Position numbers and translations under genes: made by a program. A model generated the notes under the pieces. The model was not told where the DNA came from. It made no database searches and was given only the letters and a program-made list of their open reading frames with translations. Shown piece by piece: positions 20,923 through 31,500 of a stretch of DNA of 64,000 nt. Within the stretch, counting starts at the first letter, position 1. Each line of letters starts with the position of its first letter. Where the stretch lies: contig VSDK01004333.1 in NCBI GenBank assembly GCA_009767595.1, positions 132,186-196,185 on the forward strand. The letters are read 5' to 3'. This DNA is from Symbiodinium kawagutii (Eukaryota; Sar; Dinophyceae; Suessiales; Symbiodiniaceae).

Positions 20923-23245
20923 GAACTGACACCAGGCCACCCTGTGGAAGGGTTCGATCACACCGATGATCAGTTGGTGATCTTACAGTAGCTTTATTGG
21001 ATATAAATTGGATTGATTAGCTCTATTAATTAGTTATTGTTTAGCTGATATTAATGGTTATTTAGCCACAATTAGCTTTATGAATTAGTTATCTAATATT
21101 GGATATAAATTGGATTTATTGAATAACCGAATCAACCAGTTATATTGATCAAAATATATTTTGGTTGGATTACAGCTACTACCTCAGATTTTGAGGCTTT
21201 TTGGGATATGATTGATTTACCATGTAGCCACTAAAAGTTGGACTTTTATCAAGGGACCTCAAAGCCACCAATTATTTCTTATTAATTCGTGCCTCAACAG
21301 CCGGTTTGTCAGCCTAATCGTAGATCCATAATAAGCCACCCGAATGACGCTAAAAATGATGGCAAATATAATGTGCGGTTATTCACTCTTCAGGTCATAC
21401 AATGATGATGTTGCACAATTGTGTTTGATTTGTGTGTGTGTCCAACAGTATACCAGTGATTGGTGCTACATGTTATGGCGGATTACATTTTACTCTGGGA
21501 TTGCGCACTGACATTACTTACACGAAGAAACTCCTCACATGATTAGGCACTTCAAACCATCAATGGGCCACTTCTACTACCTGAAAGAAAGAAACACATG
21601 CATGTGGTTTGCCAAGGGGTTCTCAAAACAAAAACAGAATTGCACATTGCTCATGTGTGGCTGCAAGGCAGTATGGCATGCAAGCCTATGCACAGGCGCA
21701 TCCGAGCTGGAGTGGGATGGGCTCGGGCGCAAGGACATCCTCCTCCATGATCTTGTGAAGTACAGCCCAGCTCCTGGATAATCCCAATTCTGTGGTCCAG
21801 GGTCCCTCAAATTCTTGATCTTAATTCCTCTAGATTTTGCTCATTCATTCCAGATTTTAATTCCTTTAGATTTTCCTCTAGATTTCAACGGTCAAACAGT
21901 GACCATCATGCCAAATGGCCAAATGAGTTCAACATATTTGAAACTTGTGGCTGACGTTGGCCAGGGAAAAGCCTGGTCAAATCAAAGCCCGCAATGGGTT
22001 GAATGTTCATACAAATAAATCACCAGAAAAGGGCTGCCACAGTGTTACCCCAAACCAGGGCTGCCAATCATTTGACTCCCTCAGTGAGGGCCCTTGAAAT
22101 TCTTCACCGGAGAAGCAACATACATCAATCATACCCCATAGGGGTGAAAAGAACCTAGCCCCTGAAATTCTTGTACAGCCATGGTTGGAGCAGCGTTGTG
22201 TCATGTTGTATATATTTTCTTGAGGTTGAAATTTTATATGATTTTATATGAGTCCGGATATGCCTTCAAAATTGCGTGAACATCCCAACAACAAGACTGA
22301 TTTGCTCATGCTGCATATTTTGACACGAGGTGTACCAAGGTTTGATTAGCCAAATATCACTGATCGCCATCTTGGCGACTGAAATAGACTGTTGTCTCAT
22401 CAGAAGCGAAGAATGAAGTGGCATAACATGCAACAGAGTTTTGGTTGCAAAAATACCGATCAAATCACTACGGGCTCAGGGAAGGAATCAGGCTGAATCA
22501 AATCCCCAACTATAGCCTCGACCGGGCAATCCACTGGCCAATGAACAGTGTGGTAATGGTAGATCCACATGTTTAATGATGGTTGAGAATGATTAATAGT
22601 AGGGGACTGTAAGGGGTTTATATGGAGTAATGGTTAACAGTCAAGAATAGTCATTGATGATGTTGAATAGTAGATCCATTTGTTCATCAATTACACTCCA
22701 GTGAAGCATAAAAAAATGGTTTTTACAATCAAACATAGGGGCGTCATGTGGATTTATGGATCTATGATGATCTATGGATCTACCATTGATTTGAACGTTG
22801 TGTTTGTATAGAACAGTTTGTCATGTTTAGGCGGATGAAAACTGGTGGGTTTAGCGGCTTAGCATGTAATCGATCACAAGTCATGTTGATATTTTTCTGT
22901 CGCTGAACCAGAGACCGTCCTGACCTCGGCACCTGCTAGGGTGGCTCCCGGCCAAACAGCCGGCAGCAGCAGCCAGTGCAGCAGCCAGCGCAGCAGCAGC
23001 AGCAGGCGCGCTCACCACGGCAGCATCCAGATTTATGATAAATGATCTGGTTGGTGGTTTCCCTATTAATAAGGGTTATGACTGGACTGGATGCTTCCTA
23101 GCTACCACCATCAGTACCCAGGAAGAACTATTCGAATACATCATGGGAACAGCTTCTGGCCATCCAGTTCCATTTGAAAAAGGTTGAGCTGGAAGCTCTC
23201 TTCGCAGTCGCTGAAATGCTGGCTGATGTGGACGATGACCTTTGA
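20880..23245 (+). CDS. 3' end of a multi-exon gene, unknown product
   Basis: Three exons (20880-20922, 21696-21754, 23183-23245), with 18987 a possible fourth, join in phase and end at TGA. The C-terminal peptide runs SELEWDGLGRKDILLHDL and then VELEALFAVAEMLADVDDDL, an acidic amphipathic helix with a DVDDDL tail. It is not recognised as a family. It could be the C-terminus of the DHHC-like gene upstream, since all lie on the plus strand, but the connection is not shown. Confidence 0.45.
21181..21271 (+). repeat. Family E dispersed repeat, copy 1
   Basis: Shares GGGATATGATTGATTTACCA, then TAGCCACTAAAA, AAGGGA.CT and AAGCCACCAA with the copy at 37513-37602. The ends are not clearly inverted. 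Confidence 0.65.
21696..21754 (+). CDS. Candidate exon of a gene ending at 23245
   Basis: ACAG|GC acceptor and GT donor CTT|GTGAAG, reading ASELEWDGLGRKDILLHDL. The peptide is well composed, and the exon ends in phase 0 to join the phase-0 exon at 23183. Confidence 0.5.
23183..23245 (+). CDS. Candidate terminal exon with stop
   Basis: AAAAAG|GTT acceptor. The frame reads VELEALFAVAEMLADVDDDL and stops at TGA (23243-23245). Helical and acidic, as many eukaryotic C-termini are. No polyadenylation signal is expected to be visible in dinoflagellates. Confidence 0.45.
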   Translation, partial: VELEALFAVAEMLADVDDDL

Positions 23246-24478
23246 GCACCCGTTCAAGGTCGTGAATCTACTGTGGCCGTATCATTGAGGTGGGAGCTGG
23301 GCTATGATGAACCACATCAATGATTGATAGCAACAGCTCCCACATCAATGATACGTCCTCTATTCTTAGCAATTCTGAAGGGAAAGAACGTCCTCTATTT
23401 TTTAGCAACATTTGAAGTGGACCCATGTTTTTTGTTCTAAGAAATGTTCCATTGATACTCATATGGAGACAGTACCGGTGCTAGCTGCGGTGTCCGTACT
23501 AGTTCTGTGTGAGCGAACCACCAACTTTTGCAGACAATCCGACAGCCCCCCAAGGGGGATTCCGCGACTTAGCACCTGCAGCCAGGGCGGCTTTCACAGT
23601 GGTATAGCCCAAGAATGGTGCGGACACCCAGCTGCGGTTTCCATCGCCATGTGGTGCTTTCCTTATGTTTCCTTGTCAAACTGGTCATGAACAGTTGGGT
23701 GTGAATATTTATCCCTCATGTATCGATACCGATCGATGAGTGCTAGTGCTTGGATAGCATGGATGTGAAGTGACGGTAGATTAATGGCAATTTCGGAATG
23801 ACTTGGTACTTTGCCATGCACTTCAGTGACGACGGGGTTGCACTCCAGCAGAAGCAGAATTTGTTGACCGGAGGAAATGGGAAGGTACAAAACAGTGGAA
23901 GAGCAGTTTCCAAAATCCTTTGTCAGTTCCTGGTTCAATGGTGATCATGATTTCTACAGCTGTGTCTACCCAGCTGTTTCATTGGTTGGCTGTTTCATTG
24001 GTGTTCACCCATCACGGGGACCCCCTTCAAACCAGCCATTTTGGCTGTTCTCCCAATGAGTTAAGTCTTGTGGATCTGAGTTGGTCGGTTGAGTCGGAAT
24101 CGCTGCCTTTTCTTCGTGGCTCAGCCAGCCATTGTTTCCATTGTGCTGGAAGAGCTGCCATGCATAAAACTATGTGCATGCATGCTTATATAGACAGTGA
24201 TGATGAGTTTAGGTTTGCAATAATGTAATGATATGCATTGCGAACGCCTGCGATTCAAACCATACTGGTTTTGATGTGTTTGACCGTAACAACCATCTTT
24301 GCAAAAAGGGGTTAAATCTAACAATTAAGATCAGCCCTCGTTTTGAAGGGGCTGGACTCCCTGGGACAATATATCTACAACGATGCATGGCCACAAATGG
24401 CTAGGCATAGTTGTTTCAAGAGACTATTTCAAGCAGTTCCTGTACTGAAGAAGAGACATTTTCGTTTACGGAGAACAG

Positions 24479-24567
24479 GTGAGGTCACGTCCAGATGCAA
24501 CCACTTGGTCCGGCGCTGTCCCATGGGCACCGGTGCTTCCTCGCCTGAACACGTGTTGTCGGAGGAG
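24479..24567 (+). CDS. Candidate exon, unknown protein
   Basis: AACAG|GT acceptor and GA donor GAG|GACTGC. Frame EVTSRCNHLVRRCPMGTGA then SSPEHVLSEE, with good G/C third positions and no recognised domain. It lies between the gene ending at 23245 and the GH43 gene, so it may belong to either or to another gene. Confidence 0.4.
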
Positions 24568-24641
24568 GACTGCAGGGGCCCCAAGGCCTTTGGTTTCGTT
24601 GTATTGGATGATGGAGTCAGCGCGTGATGAGAGATTCATAT

Positions 24642-24755
24642 GGTCTTTTCTTAAGATAAAGGGAAGCCCATTCAAAAACGTTTGGTTTATTACTATAAAT
24701 GATGAATATTATAGAGATGATAACTGGGGGTACCCCTATGACCTGAGAAACCACC
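24642..24755 (+). mobile_element. Family B MITE-like element
   Basis: Left arm eroded (GGTCTTTTCTTAAGATAAAG), right arm CCCTATGACCTGAGAAACCA. Internal TTGGTTTATTACTATAAATG is intact. Confidence 0.65.
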
Positions 24756-24867
24756 ACATATATGTGCAATATATCAATAACCCCCCCTGGTTCGAGCATA
24801 AATAGCTGGTGATTTACTGTCAAACAGGTGGTGGGGGTTCGATGGGGGTTATTGATGTTATGAATTT

Positions 24868-24967
24868 GGTGGTTTCTCAAAATGGGGGTACCCCAAAAAT
24901 GGTTGGTTTCTTGCTATAAATGACTACTATTGGATGATTTTGGGGTCCCCTATTTTGAGAAACCACC
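24868..24967 (+). mobile_element. Family B MITE-like element, near-consensus
   Basis: GGTGGTTTCTCAAAATGGGG ... CCCCTATTTTGAGAAACCAC. The two arms pair over about 20 bp. Among the best copies for defining the family. Confidence 0.85.
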
Positions 24968-25705
24968 ATATGGCTCTGTCCTCATCACTGGATTGGTGGG
25001 AAGAATCTGTGCTGGAGATCAATGAATCCAGCTGGGCTTTCCAATGGTTGAGCCGCCTGGATGTTCCCTGCATTTCCGGGATGAGCCAAAACCCTGACTT
25101 CAAGCTTGAAGATGGGAGCAACCCCCAGGTATGTGACGATTTGTTCAAAAATGCAGCTATATTTGCATTTGACTGAACCAAGCCTCAGCAAGTTCTTGGA
25201 ACAGGTCATTGGTTCAGTCATATATCCTGTAAATAGCAATACGCCTTGGTTTGGTTCTAGCATGTTGCTGGTTCTTATCCAAGCGTTGTTGGTGTCCAAG
25301 CTAAGAACCAGGCCTTGTTGCTTTTCACATGGACCTAAGTAGCGCTTTAGCAGGAATAGCACTGGCTCTGATTTCATCATTGCCATTTGGAAAGAGGGAT
25401 TCTATATCCGGGTCCTCGATCAACGAATCCGGGTGGCTGAGCCAATGGCTCTGTTTTTGTTGGAATGGCTGCAGGTGGTGGAATGGTAAACAAACGAAAC
25501 AAACGTCAGATAGGACGAATATGCAGGTGGATTATTTTTGCAATAACCATTGCTGCATTATAGTATAGACTAGATGAAAACCAGTGCCAAAAATGAGACG
25601 ACCTTGCCAGGACCTTGAAATGTAAAAGATAATGTCCACCATTAGGCGTGTGAAGTACATTTGTTTATTCTTGATGATTGGCTAGATGAACCATAGTCAC
25701 CTCTA

Positions 25706-25796
25706 CTGGTTGTTTTTTTTGTTTTCCCAGCTGTACGAACAAATGGTTGGTTGGTTGACTTTTTTTTTTCATCGGGGTGCTTTAACCACCAACCAG
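25706..25796 (+). mobile_element. Family D element
   Basis: CTGGTTGTTTTTTTTG ... CTTTAACCACCAACCAG, with TTCCCAGCTGTACG and GGTTGGTTGGTTGAC. Confidence 0.65.
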
Positions 25797-26544
25797 ACCA
25801 AGTCCTGCTTGTGATTTTTACTGGAGGAATCTACAAGTGCTGCCAGAGGCTTGATGGAAGTGTCACAACTTCTTGACGTTCCCCGAGTCTCGAGTCATCA
25901 ACGCGACCATCATTGACCAATCGCAGTAGAAGAGACTGGGGAGTTACCAAGCAACGCTGGGGGACATCACACCGCCGAACTTGAGCTATTGAGGATCAGC
26001 ATGATGGCCCTTTTGAGCTTGTGATTCTCCAGAGTCTGCCAGGTTGTTCTTCAATCCAGGTTGTTCTTCAATCATTCTTAAGCCTCCATGGTTACGAATG
26101 GTTGTTCATCATGGCGTTGTTATTAGCCATTATAAACCTTACTTATCAAGCGTGGCCACTATTGAACATTGTCATGGTTATTGAACCCTTTTTATTTACC
26201 ATTCCAGTATCCACACTTAATGAACAAGCCATTAGCCACTCATTGTCCAACAATCATAGCTTCAAGTGGAGATTTCGCTTCTCAGACGCAGGCAGTTAAA
26301 GCTAGGATAGTTCGTAGTCGCTGGTATTCATTCCGCATTATGGATTGTGAACCTGGTTGTTAATTGATTAAGGTTTTTGTACCATGGATTGAAGTCCGCA
26401 TATACTATACTACTAGTAATATCCCAATGGTGATTTCCCTCACTAACAAACCCACGTGGCACTTTTGTTAAACGGACTCTGAGGTGGCACTTCTCCCATT
26501 TCTGTGAGCAGAGCATGTGTTGCTGTCCTTTTCCCCGGCACCAG

Positions 26545-26590
26545 GAGGAAACCTACACCAATCCCATCGCAGCTTCTCTGCAAATATGCG
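26545..26590 (+). CDS. Possible N-terminal exon of the GH43 gene
   Basis: ACCAG|GAG acceptor and GT donor TGCG|GTTGAT enclose EETYTNPIAASLQIC plus one base. Many GH43 enzymes begin their catalytic domain with a Y-x-NP-[IV] strand shortly before the catalytic Asp, which this resembles. The exon that should carry the Asp-Pro motif between here and 28459 was not found, so this is tentative. Confidence 0.3.
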
Positions 26591-26695
26591 GTTGATCAGT
26601 TCCTTAAAGTCGTAGGCCGTTGAGATGTCTAGGGCCATTGGCTGGATGGTCCTGCGACCGTCGGTTGGATGACCCTGTAACCAAATAGATGGACT

Positions 26696-26823
26696 TACAA
26701 GGTGGGCCCCCCTGGTTACAAGTTGATTAATAAGCCATTTAACTATAGTTAGTTATATCTACCATAACTGGTAGTTACCCTAGTTATAACCCAAGTTAGC
26801 TAACTAAGGGGGCCCACCTTGTA
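26696..26823. mobile_element. Family F palindromic element
   Basis: TACAAGGTGGGCCCCC and GGGGGCCCACCTTGTA form perfect 16-bp inverted ends of a ~128-bp unit. Its inner part (AACTGGTAGTTACCCTAGTT) recurs near 28740-28820 and 33140-33185 without the ends. Confidence 0.75.
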
Positions 26824-27369
26824 TCTCTACAATTACCTAGTACGCGCTTAACAGATATCACTGATCGGACATGACGGTTTACACAGTTCACAAATGTTCA
26901 CAAAAGGGCTATCAAATATGTTATGGATAGACACCAGGGTGGTATGGTCGTGCCTACCAAATCACTTTATTTGAATGCTTACCCCTGGTGAACAGCCCAT
27001 AAATGACCTAAGTAGCGTTTGTTGGGTTCAACTACCAATATGCTGGTTGGTTGATATTGACTCATGAGTCCAGTAGTTGGGTAAGCACTTCAGTACAAGT
27101 TCGCTTCAGATGATTTCTATTTCCTTAATGCTTCAGCTAGTGCTCAATAGCATGATCCGATGCGGAGGTCAATGACTTGAGTTTCCAAGCTACAATGTTG
27201 AAACTGTTATCACTCAGTTGTCACGAAGAATCTGAGCTCAGATCATAACTCATCAAGGTGACTCAAGTCCATTATGTCAGTTATGGTCAACCAACTGTCA
27301 TCAACCTTATCATAATTCATCATTAACCATCACCAACCCATGGTTCATAGTGGCAACTGAGTCATCCAG

Positions 27370-27474
27370 CCGGTGGAAGAAATCTTCAGCGAACTCGGCT
27401 CATCACCTGAGCGACTCAGGTGCCTGGAGACTATCCGGATCCCGGAGCGAATCGGAGGCTCGACGTTGATTTCA
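27370..27474 (+). CDS. Candidate exon, unknown protein
   Basis: CCAG| acceptor and GT donor TCA|GTCACC, phase 0 at both ends, 35 codons reading PVEEIFSELGSSPERLRCL then ETIRIPERIGGSTLIS. Composition is strongly protein-like. No GH43 block was recognised, so it may be an N-terminal region of that gene or part of another. Confidence 0.5.
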
Positions 27475-28458
27475 GTCACCAAACATGAGCCCGGTCCCCG
27501 GGTAGCCATGGCCCGGAGCTACCTGTGATAAACCCAACGAGTGAGTGTTGATAAACACCAGCGGATGAGGATAACAGGGTTCATCAACATGCACTTGTTG
27601 GATTTATCAGCCAGGGGATGACTGCTATCTTCATGCTTTTTGGCTTTGGGCTATGAAGCACAACCTACCAGGGCATCTTTCATGGCTACCAGGGGATCTT
27701 ACACTGGTTTATCACAGGTGGCCATAGGGTGTATCAACATGATCGATAAACTATGATAGACCCACAGGATTGTCGCAGAATATTGCCCTACACTTTTGGG
27801 TTTTGTAGCACAGGGTTGCCTTATTTTGCATGATTTTGTTGGAGACTAATTGTATTCAAAATGTTCGCTGTCCACTTCCAATGGTTGCAATAGAATTGGG
27901 TATCGGCCAACTATCACTCTTAGATATGGTGTTCAAGTCGTGGGCTACCGGATTCGCAGTGCAAAAAAAAGTAGATGTGGTTTCATGTTGCCGCTACAGC
28001 AACCATTTGTAGGGTAAATATATGTCAATGTTTAAATAATTGCATTGATACTCTGAATACAGTAGATCATATTATTGCTGGCACATGTTGACACACACAC
28101 ACACATGTGCATAATGCATTGTGCATATATTATGGAGCAGACCCGGGTGGATACACGTCACCGCGGGATGAAGCTGATCAGGTCATCTTTGGAGTAGTGT
28201 GGTCGGCCCTCCGGTGGTACCTCTCAATTAGATCCGCTGCTTCCAGTGACTCGAAGCCACAACCGAGATACCTAGTTCTCTCAACCACTTGGTTCATAGG
28301 AAAAATGCCTGGAAACCACTTTGAACTATACAGGGTAAATAGCAATTTTCCCACAAAAAAACATTTGGTTGAAAGGAAACATTCCAGGAAACCAACATGA
28401 ATCATGGCAAATCAGTGCCATTGTCCTGGAAACTTTCCCGTAATCTGACCAGCACCAG

Positions 28459-28579
28459 GGTGGCGCGGCCTCCAAGGATAGGGGACCACTTCTACCTGGT
28501 GGCCACGGGTGGTGGACCCCAGGGAGCCTTCCGCATCCTGCGATCTCCCGACCTGGTGCACTGGGAGTCCTGCGGGCAG
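28459..28579 (+). CDS. GH43 exon 1 (first recognised)
   Basis: ACCAG|G acceptor and GC donor CAG|GCGAGG. Reads VARPPRIGDHFYLVATGGG and on to FRILRSPDLVHWESCGQ, the first propeller blade (G-D-x-[FY]-Y-L-x-x-[ST] then [IL]-[LR]-S-x-D-L-V-x-W). The catalytic Asp-Pro would sit just upstream. ARPP is not a substitute that can be trusted as such. Confidence 0.85.
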
Positions 28580-31500
28580 GCGAGGTGGGGTCCCCTAGTT
28601 GGGGAACTTGGTTAAGAAACCTTTTTAAGGCAACAGAATTTGAGTCAGTTTTGGCGTATAATTTTGATGATCTATATGATAAGTGGTACCCTAGCAACAG
28701 AAGTTAACTCAGCTTTGGCTTTTTGGAATGATCATGATTGATCTATCGTAACTGGTACCCTATAGTTCTAAACCAACTTATAAAACTGGTAGTTACCCTA
28801 TAGTCATAAAACAACTCATCAACAATCCATTTCGGTTGGCGAAACCAAATGGATGGATGGTACCAAATGGTTTGGTTGTTCGGAGATTTCAACAACTTTT
28901 GGTTGTACCCTACCTGCGAACAACCAACCCCCCAACCATTCACCACTTCGCCATGGCGCTGCAGGTCTTTGGTCCCGACAACTTGCCCCCATGGAGCGGC
29001 GGCGCCAAGGGCCAGTGGGACAGCCCAGCGGGGGGCGCCACCATGTAGCGCCGAGCTGGGCTATGGAAACCATGGTGCTAGCGCTGTGTAATGGTGGTGA
29101 AAAATGTGGCGAATGATGATGGTGATATGCTGATATTAACCAGCCAGATTATTATACTGATATGATATGATATAATATAACCAGCAATGGTGAATCGTGA
29201 ATGGTGAATGGTTAATGACAAGAGATGATAATATAATAGGGGATATACCAGCTATATATGGCAATGGGTCAACATTTATCAACAATAATGGGGGATAAGT
29301 TCACAAACAATGATAGTAGGAAAACAATGGTTAATGATAGGGGAACCAGGGGTACAGGGTTATGACCCACAGCCAAGTAGTCCTTCATTAATTCCGGTCA
29401 ATTGCGGTGAATTGATACGTAGTAGTGAGCTACATAGTGAGGTGAATCTCAGATTAATGGAGGGTAATAGTGGTTATTTGATAGGTAGTGGTTGATCCTG
29501 ATAGTACAGCATGATGACGTATGCTTTCTTTCATACTAGCTTTGAAGAACCATTCGAATGAAGCATGACAAAGCCGTGGAATACATGACCTCCGGTCACA
29601 TTGGTATGAGGCTATCACCGACTGTATCCCAAGTGTGCGTGAATGAACACCCAAGCAAAAACTGCGCTCAACGGAGGATGCATTGGAGCAAGCCATCCTC
29701 GATTAGACCGTAGATCGCTTTGGGTTTCTGTACCGGTATCAATCAATATATATATATATATATATATTGATTGATACCAAGATAACTAGTTTCTAGTTCA
29801 ACTGTTGGGATATTACTTTGGGATAGCAAGCCATCCTCATTATATCAAGAAATGGTTCTGGGTCAGAACCAACCATCGAAAAAAATGGTAGCAACGTTCA
29901 CATCCCACAGTTCAACTAGAAACTGCTCATGGCTTTGGGATGTAAACAGCCCGGGGTACGAGGTCCTTGACCCAAATATCCATGTGGTTCCTTCTATTGG
30001 CTAATTGATCTCCCAGAAGCACAAGAGGTCCATCAACACTGGCGCGAATACTGATTGCATAGCTATTGTGACAGTGGTTACCCAATGGTTCTCCAATATC
30101 GATGACCCATTTATTAACTAATCATATCTAATCATATTCCCTATCCTTGGAGTAGCTTCCGGGCCCTTTTGTTGAGATCCAACGGCAAGGGTCAACGGCA
30201 CGGGTCAAGTGATTCGGAGTGAGGAAGTGCGACTACTGGGCGCCTGAAATTCATCAGAGTCTCGTCCGAAAATGAGTCAGAATTTGCGGGTCATGTTGGC
30301 CATTTGTGGCCATGAGTCAATATTAACCAACCAATTTCCTGGGGATCATAACCAACAATAATAGGGAAAACAATGGTTAATGATGGGGGCCCCAGGGGGA
30401 CTAAGGGTTTTGATCCACTGCCATGTTGGTCATTTGCTGGTTTCTGAAAATAAATACCCCAAAGCTATGACTGCAAATGGTTCATGGATTAAGTTGAGGT
30501 ACCCCGATGACTTGAGAAACACCCATTTGTTGAGCTGAAAAGAGCTAGTAGTTCTCATCCCAGCGAAGGACTAGAAACTGGTCCTGGCTTTGGGATGTGA
30601 ACACATGGGGTACGAGGGCCGTTGACCCACAGCCATTTTTGTCAGGTCATTCTGGCGGGATAGGAGGTGAAGCCTGCTGTTTGCTCATTACTTTTTTGCT
30701 CATGACCGTGGCCGAGAGCCAAGACGGCAAAAGAAGTGATAGGGGATGAATCTGCAAATCCTTGGAAGTTACAAGGAACTTATTTGTAGCTAGCCAGTGT
30801 AAGACACTGGTTCAAGCAAATGATGAGCCTACCTAATATACTGACAATTTGCAATGTATATGGCATGAAATAGATTACATATTTAAAAAACAACCTATCA
30901 ACGCATGGTTCTGTATTTGTGTACAGTACCGGGACCATCAACATCTTTTGGACATCCAATTTATCCAATTTATCGATTGCCATTTGGTGATGATTGGATG
31001 CTTAGTAGGTAGCACAGTCGCCATGAAGAAATGCCTCACTTCGGAGACGTTTGACCATCCTCCGGTCGATCGAGGCTGCCCAGCTGTGTGGCGGTGTTCT
31101 TCAGTGCCAGAGAGCCAGCAGAGGAAGGAAGGGCGTTGCATATTGGCACCTTGACAGGAGTCGATCTGGACCATCCACACGCACGACCGCATATACTGCT
31201 CGATACTATTGATGATTGATGCTTATCATTGAAGATTGAAGACTTATTAGTGATTGTTGCCATGATGCTGGAGATATTGTTGGGAAAGGAGCGTATCCGA
31301 TTGGTGCTTGGCCAAGTGCAAGTAGGAGATTGTTGATGATGGACCCTGGAATTACTATGGACATTAGTTGATTTATTCATTTATTGTTGATGGTTGATTT
31401 ATTCATTTATTGTTGATGGCTACCATCATTTAGATTATTTGATCACCATTGAATTCATCTCTAGATATTGCTGAGATTGTATTTGGGCCTGCGCTGTTTC

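Larger units (their letters stand above)
24568..26544. other. Stretch of repeats without supported gene
   Basis: Two family B copies (24642-24755 and 24868-24967) and one family D copy (25706-25796) account for much of it. Open frames near 24970-25170 and 25330-25460 lack splice support. Confidence 0.4.
29045..31074. other. Intron 2 of GH43 gene, repeat content
   Basis: The longest intron of the gene. Holds family A copies (29261-29374, 30309-30422), a family B copy (30437-30534), a perfect TA palindrome (29735-29778) and two related GGCTTTGGGATGT..ACGAGG segments near 29930 and 30590. No exon was recognised. Confidence 0.5.

Noticed and set aside
22910..23030. Ala-rich frame (QPAAAASAAASAAAAAGAL)
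   Set aside because: Explained by a CAG/GCA triplet run. All frames are low-complexity, so no coding call was made.
28107..28400. Open frame ADPGGYTSPRDEADQ at 28137-28181 as the missing GH43 Asp-Pro exon
   Set aside because: It contains Ala-Asp-Pro, but the acceptor is not AG|G, the spacing to GH43 exon 1 is wrong and phases do not join.
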